Below are positions 62,097 to 64,000 of a DNA stretch of 64,000 bases, in pieces. Under the pieces are notes generated by a model, which was given only the letters and a program-made list of their open reading frames with translations, had not been told where the DNA came from and searched no databases. Position 1 is the first letter of the stretch. The number at the start of each line of letters is the position of its first letter. Source of the stretch: Pseudomonas fragi (GTDB lineage: Bacteria > Pseudomonadota > Gammaproteobacteria > Pseudomonadales > Pseudomonadaceae); contig NZ_CP104861.1 of NCBI RefSeq assembly GCF_025426255.1, positions 5,069,001-5,133,000 of the forward strand, in the 5' to 3' direction. The position numbers and the translations under genes were made by a program.

Positions 62097-63562
62097 CAAT
62101 CTATTCCTAATTGATTCCAGATGTCATCGATCCGGCGAGTGACCGCCTCATCCTTGACGATGACCCGGCCCCATTCGCGGGTGGTTTCACCCGGCCATTT
62201 ATTGGTCGCATCCAGCCCCATCTTCGAACCCAGGCCGGAAACCGGTGAGGCAAAGTCGAGGTAATCGATTGGCGTGTTGTCGATCATCACCGTGTCGCGC
62301 TTGGGGTCCATGCGCGTGGTAATGGCCCAGATCACGTCGTTCCAATCGCGGGCATTGATGTCGTCGTCAGTGACGATAACGAATTTGGTGTACATGAACT
62401 GGCGCAAAAACGACCACACACCCAGCATTACGCGCTTGGCATGCCCCGGATACTGCTTTTTGATGGTCACGATGGCCATGCGGTACGAGCAGCCTTCGGG
62501 TGGCAAGTAGAAGTCGGTGATTTCCGGAAACTGCTTTTGCAGGATCGGCACAAACACTTCGTTCAGCGCCACACCCAAAATCGCCGGTTCATCCGGTGGA
62601 CGGCCGGTATAGGTGCTGTGGTAGATCGGTTTGACCCGATGGGTGATGCGCTCGACGGTGAACACCGGGAAGCTGTCGACTTCGTTGTAGTAACCGGTAT
62701 GGTCGCCGTACGGGCCTTCTGGGGCCATCTCACCGGGATGAATCACGCCTTCAAGGATGATTTCTGCAGTGGCAGGCACTTGCAGGTCGTTGCCACGGCA
62801 CTTCACCAGCTCGGTGCGATTGCCCCGCAGCAAGCCCGCAAAGGCGTACTCCGACAAGCTGTCCGGCACAGGGGTCACAGCACCGAGAATGGTCGCTGGG
62901 TCAGCACCCAGGGCCACGGATACCGGGAATGGCTGGCCAGGGTGTTTTTCGCACCAGTCGCGGTAATCCAGCGCGCCGCCACGGTGGCTCAACCAGCGCA
63001 TGATGACCTTGTTGCGGCCAATCACCTGCTGGCGATAAATGCCCAGGTTCTGACGCTCCTTGTTCGGCCCCTTGGTCACGGTCAGGCCCCAGGTAATCAG
63101 CGGCGCAACGTCACCCGGCCAGCAGTGCTGAACCGGCAACAGGCCAAGATCGACGTCATCACCTTCGATGACCACTTCCTGGCACACCGCGTCTTTGACG
63201 ACTTTGGGGGCCATGGCAATGATCTTGCGGAAGATCGGCAGCTTGGACCATGCGTCTTTCAAACCTTTAGGCGGCTCAGGCTCCTTGAGGAACGCCAGCA
63301 GCTTGCCGATTTCACGCAACTCACTGACCGCCTCGGCACCCATGCCCAAGGCCACGCGCTCCGGCGTACCAAACAGGTTACCGAGCACCGGAATGTCGTA
63401 GCCCACCGGGTTTTCAAACAGTAAAGCCGGACCTTTCGCACGCAAAGTACGGTCGCAGATTTCTGTCATTTCCAGCTTGGGAGACACTGGAACCTGGATG
63501 CGCTTGAGTTCGCCGCGCTTTTCCAGGCCGCTAATAAAGTCGCGTAAGTCGCGATACTGCAT
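62096..63562 (-). CDS. ubiD: 4-hydroxy-3-polyprenylbenzoate decarboxylase
   Basis: A 488-residue prenylated-flavin-dependent decarboxylase of ubiquinone synthesis. The opening MQYRDLRDFISGLEKRGELKRI is diagnostic. The conserved Glu-Arg-Glu residues are in the PEGPYGDHTGYYNEVDSFPVF region, and VSVALGADPATILGAVTPVPD follows the family. It acts with the prFMN made by UbiX. It overlaps the downstream reductase by one base. Confidence 0.95.
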   Translation of the reverse strand: MQYRDLRDFISGLEKRGELKRIQVPVSPKLEMTEICDRTLRAKGPALLFENPVGYDIPVLGNLFGTPERVALGMGAEAVSELREIGKLLAFLKEPEPPKGLKDAWSKLPIFRKIIAMAPKVVKDAVCQEVVIEGDDVDLGLLPVQHCWPGDVAPLITWGLTVTKGPNKERQNLGIYRQQVIGRNKVIMRWLSHRGGALDYRDWCEKHPGQPFPVSVALGADPATILGAVTPVPDSLSEYAFAGLLRGNRTELVKCRGNDLQVPATAEIILEGVIHPGEMAPEGPYGDHTGYYNEVDSFPVFTVERITHRVKPIYHSTYTGRPPDEPAILGVALNEVFVPILQKQFPEITDFYLPPEGCSYRMAIVTIKKQYPGHAKRVMLGVWSFLRQFMYTKFVIVTDDDINARDWNDVIWAITTRMDPKRDTVMIDNTPIDYLDFASPVSGLGSKMGLDATNKWPGETTREWGRVIVKDEAVTRRIDDIWNQLGID

Positions 63563-63663
63563 GCTTGAGCCTCATAGTGGCCGTGGCGTTGGGAAGCAGA
63601 GTGTAGCGCCCAAGCCGTCTGTTCTGAAGGGAGAGCTGCCCGGATCAAAAAAGCTCAGACAGC

Positions 63664-63690
63664 AAAAAGCCGGGTTTCCCCGGCTTTTGC
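63664..63690 (-). terminator. Terminator of rho
   Basis: AAAAGCCGGG, a four-base loop and CCCGGCTTTT. On the minus strand it ends in five T and lies 16 bases beyond the rho stop codon. Confidence 0.88.
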
Positions 63691-63705
63691 TTAGCCTGCG
63701 ACGAC

Positions 63706-64000
63706 TTACTTGCGCTTCATCGACAGGAAGAACTCATCGTTGGTCTTGGTCTGCTTCAGCTTGTCGATCAAGAACTCGATAGCTGCGACTTCGTCCATCG
63801 GGTGCAACAACTTGCGCAGGATCCACATGCGTTGCAACTCGTCGTCTGCGGTCAGCAACTCTTCGCGGCGGGTGCCGGAACGGTTGATGTTGATCGCAGG
63901 GAAGACGCGTTTTTCAGCGATTTTGCGGTCCAGAGGCAGTTCCATGTTACCGGTGCCTTTGAACTCTTCGTAGATCACTTCATCCATCTTCGAGCCGGTT
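63706..64000 (-). CDS. rho: Transcription termination factor Rho, C-terminal part
   Basis: The last 97 or so residues of Rho, cut by the right edge of the window. SKMDEVIYEEFKGTGNMELPLDRKI, VFPAININRSGTRREELL and the end FFLSMKRK identify it. This is the C-terminal ATPase part with the R-loop. The full gene should begin about 960 bases further right. Confidence 0.95.
   Translation of the reverse strand, partial: TGSKMDEVIYEEFKGTGNMELPLDRKIAEKRVFPAININRSGTRREELLTADDELQRMWILRKLLHPMDEVAAIEFLIDKLKQTKTNDEFFLSMKRK

Noticed and set aside
62441..63424. 327-codon frame antisense to ubiD
   Set aside because: ubiD is complete on the minus strand and the frame has no family character.
1..64000. CRISPR array
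   Set aside because: No series of equal direct repeats with regular spacers was seen. The repeats present are inverted REP-type elements.

Overview
The window is chromosomal DNA from a Pseudomonas, most likely of the fluorescens/putida side of the genus. The evidence is the conserved run gcvHT, iron ABC transporter genes, ubiI-ubiH-pepP-ygfB-like, zapA-6S RNA-fthC, a yhiI/rbbA/yhhJ-type exporter, glpT, ubiD and rho, together with GC-rich coding sequence and many REP/REPIN elements of the GTGGGAGCGGGCTTGCTCGCGA type.

Left part (1-6.2 kb) is accessory. It holds a stretch with four perfect inverted repeats, a tyrosine recombinase overlapping a 95-residue partner, an AT-rich DUF6119/TIGR04141 gene of foreign base composition, two decayed tRNA 3'-end copies each followed by a hairpin, an AraC/GyrI-like regulator, and a HicAB toxin-antitoxin pair. 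This looks like a tRNA-associated integration hotspot.

From 6.2 to 17.8 kb there is an iron-responsive cell-surface signalling cluster (FecI-type sigma factor, FecR anti-sigma, TonB-dependent siderophore receptor), a D-serine utilisation cluster (dsdX-dsdA-dsdC, all on one strand), a HigBA-type toxin-antitoxin pair, an OprD-family porin, a DsbA-family oxidoreductase and a remnant of another TonB receptor gene. From 17.8 to 32.4 kb come agmatine deiminase, rmlBD, a DctBD-type two-component system, a thioesterase, cysQ-nudE, the nucleotidase yrfG, a LysM/BON protein, and a LysR regulator beside fdhD and an FdhF/YdeP-type molybdoenzyme.

From 32.4 to 40.2 kb are envelope and unknown-function genes: a glycine-zipper protein with a possible small RNA upstream on the other strand, a membrane protein followed by a 24-residue membrane peptide, an Lrp regulator divergent from a 111-residue protein, a GspE/PilB-type ATPase whose 3' end is frameshifted by a 10-bp tandem duplication, an SPFH-NfeD pair, a DUF2388 protein and a DegT-family aminotransferase. 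From 40.2 kb to the end lies the conserved core block: gcvH/gcvT, iron ABC permease and binding protein, the ubiquinone hydroxylases with pepP, zapA with the 6S RNA, fthC, a 49-residue membrane protein, the RbbA-type ABC exporter, FliL-like and TonB-like proteins, glpT with a candidate GlpR operator, a ChaC-type cyclotransferase, ubiD overlapped by an iron-sulfur flavin reductase, and the 3' end of rho, which runs off the window.

Several pathways are only half present here: rmlBD without rmlAC, aguA without aguB, gcvHT without gcvP, and an iron permease and binding protein without an ATPase. Their partners must be elsewhere in the genome. No CRISPR array, rRNA gene or intact tRNA gene was seen. 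The most unusual material is the mobile left end with the DUF6119 gene, the frameshifted ATPase, the small unannotated peptides and the candidate small RNA.
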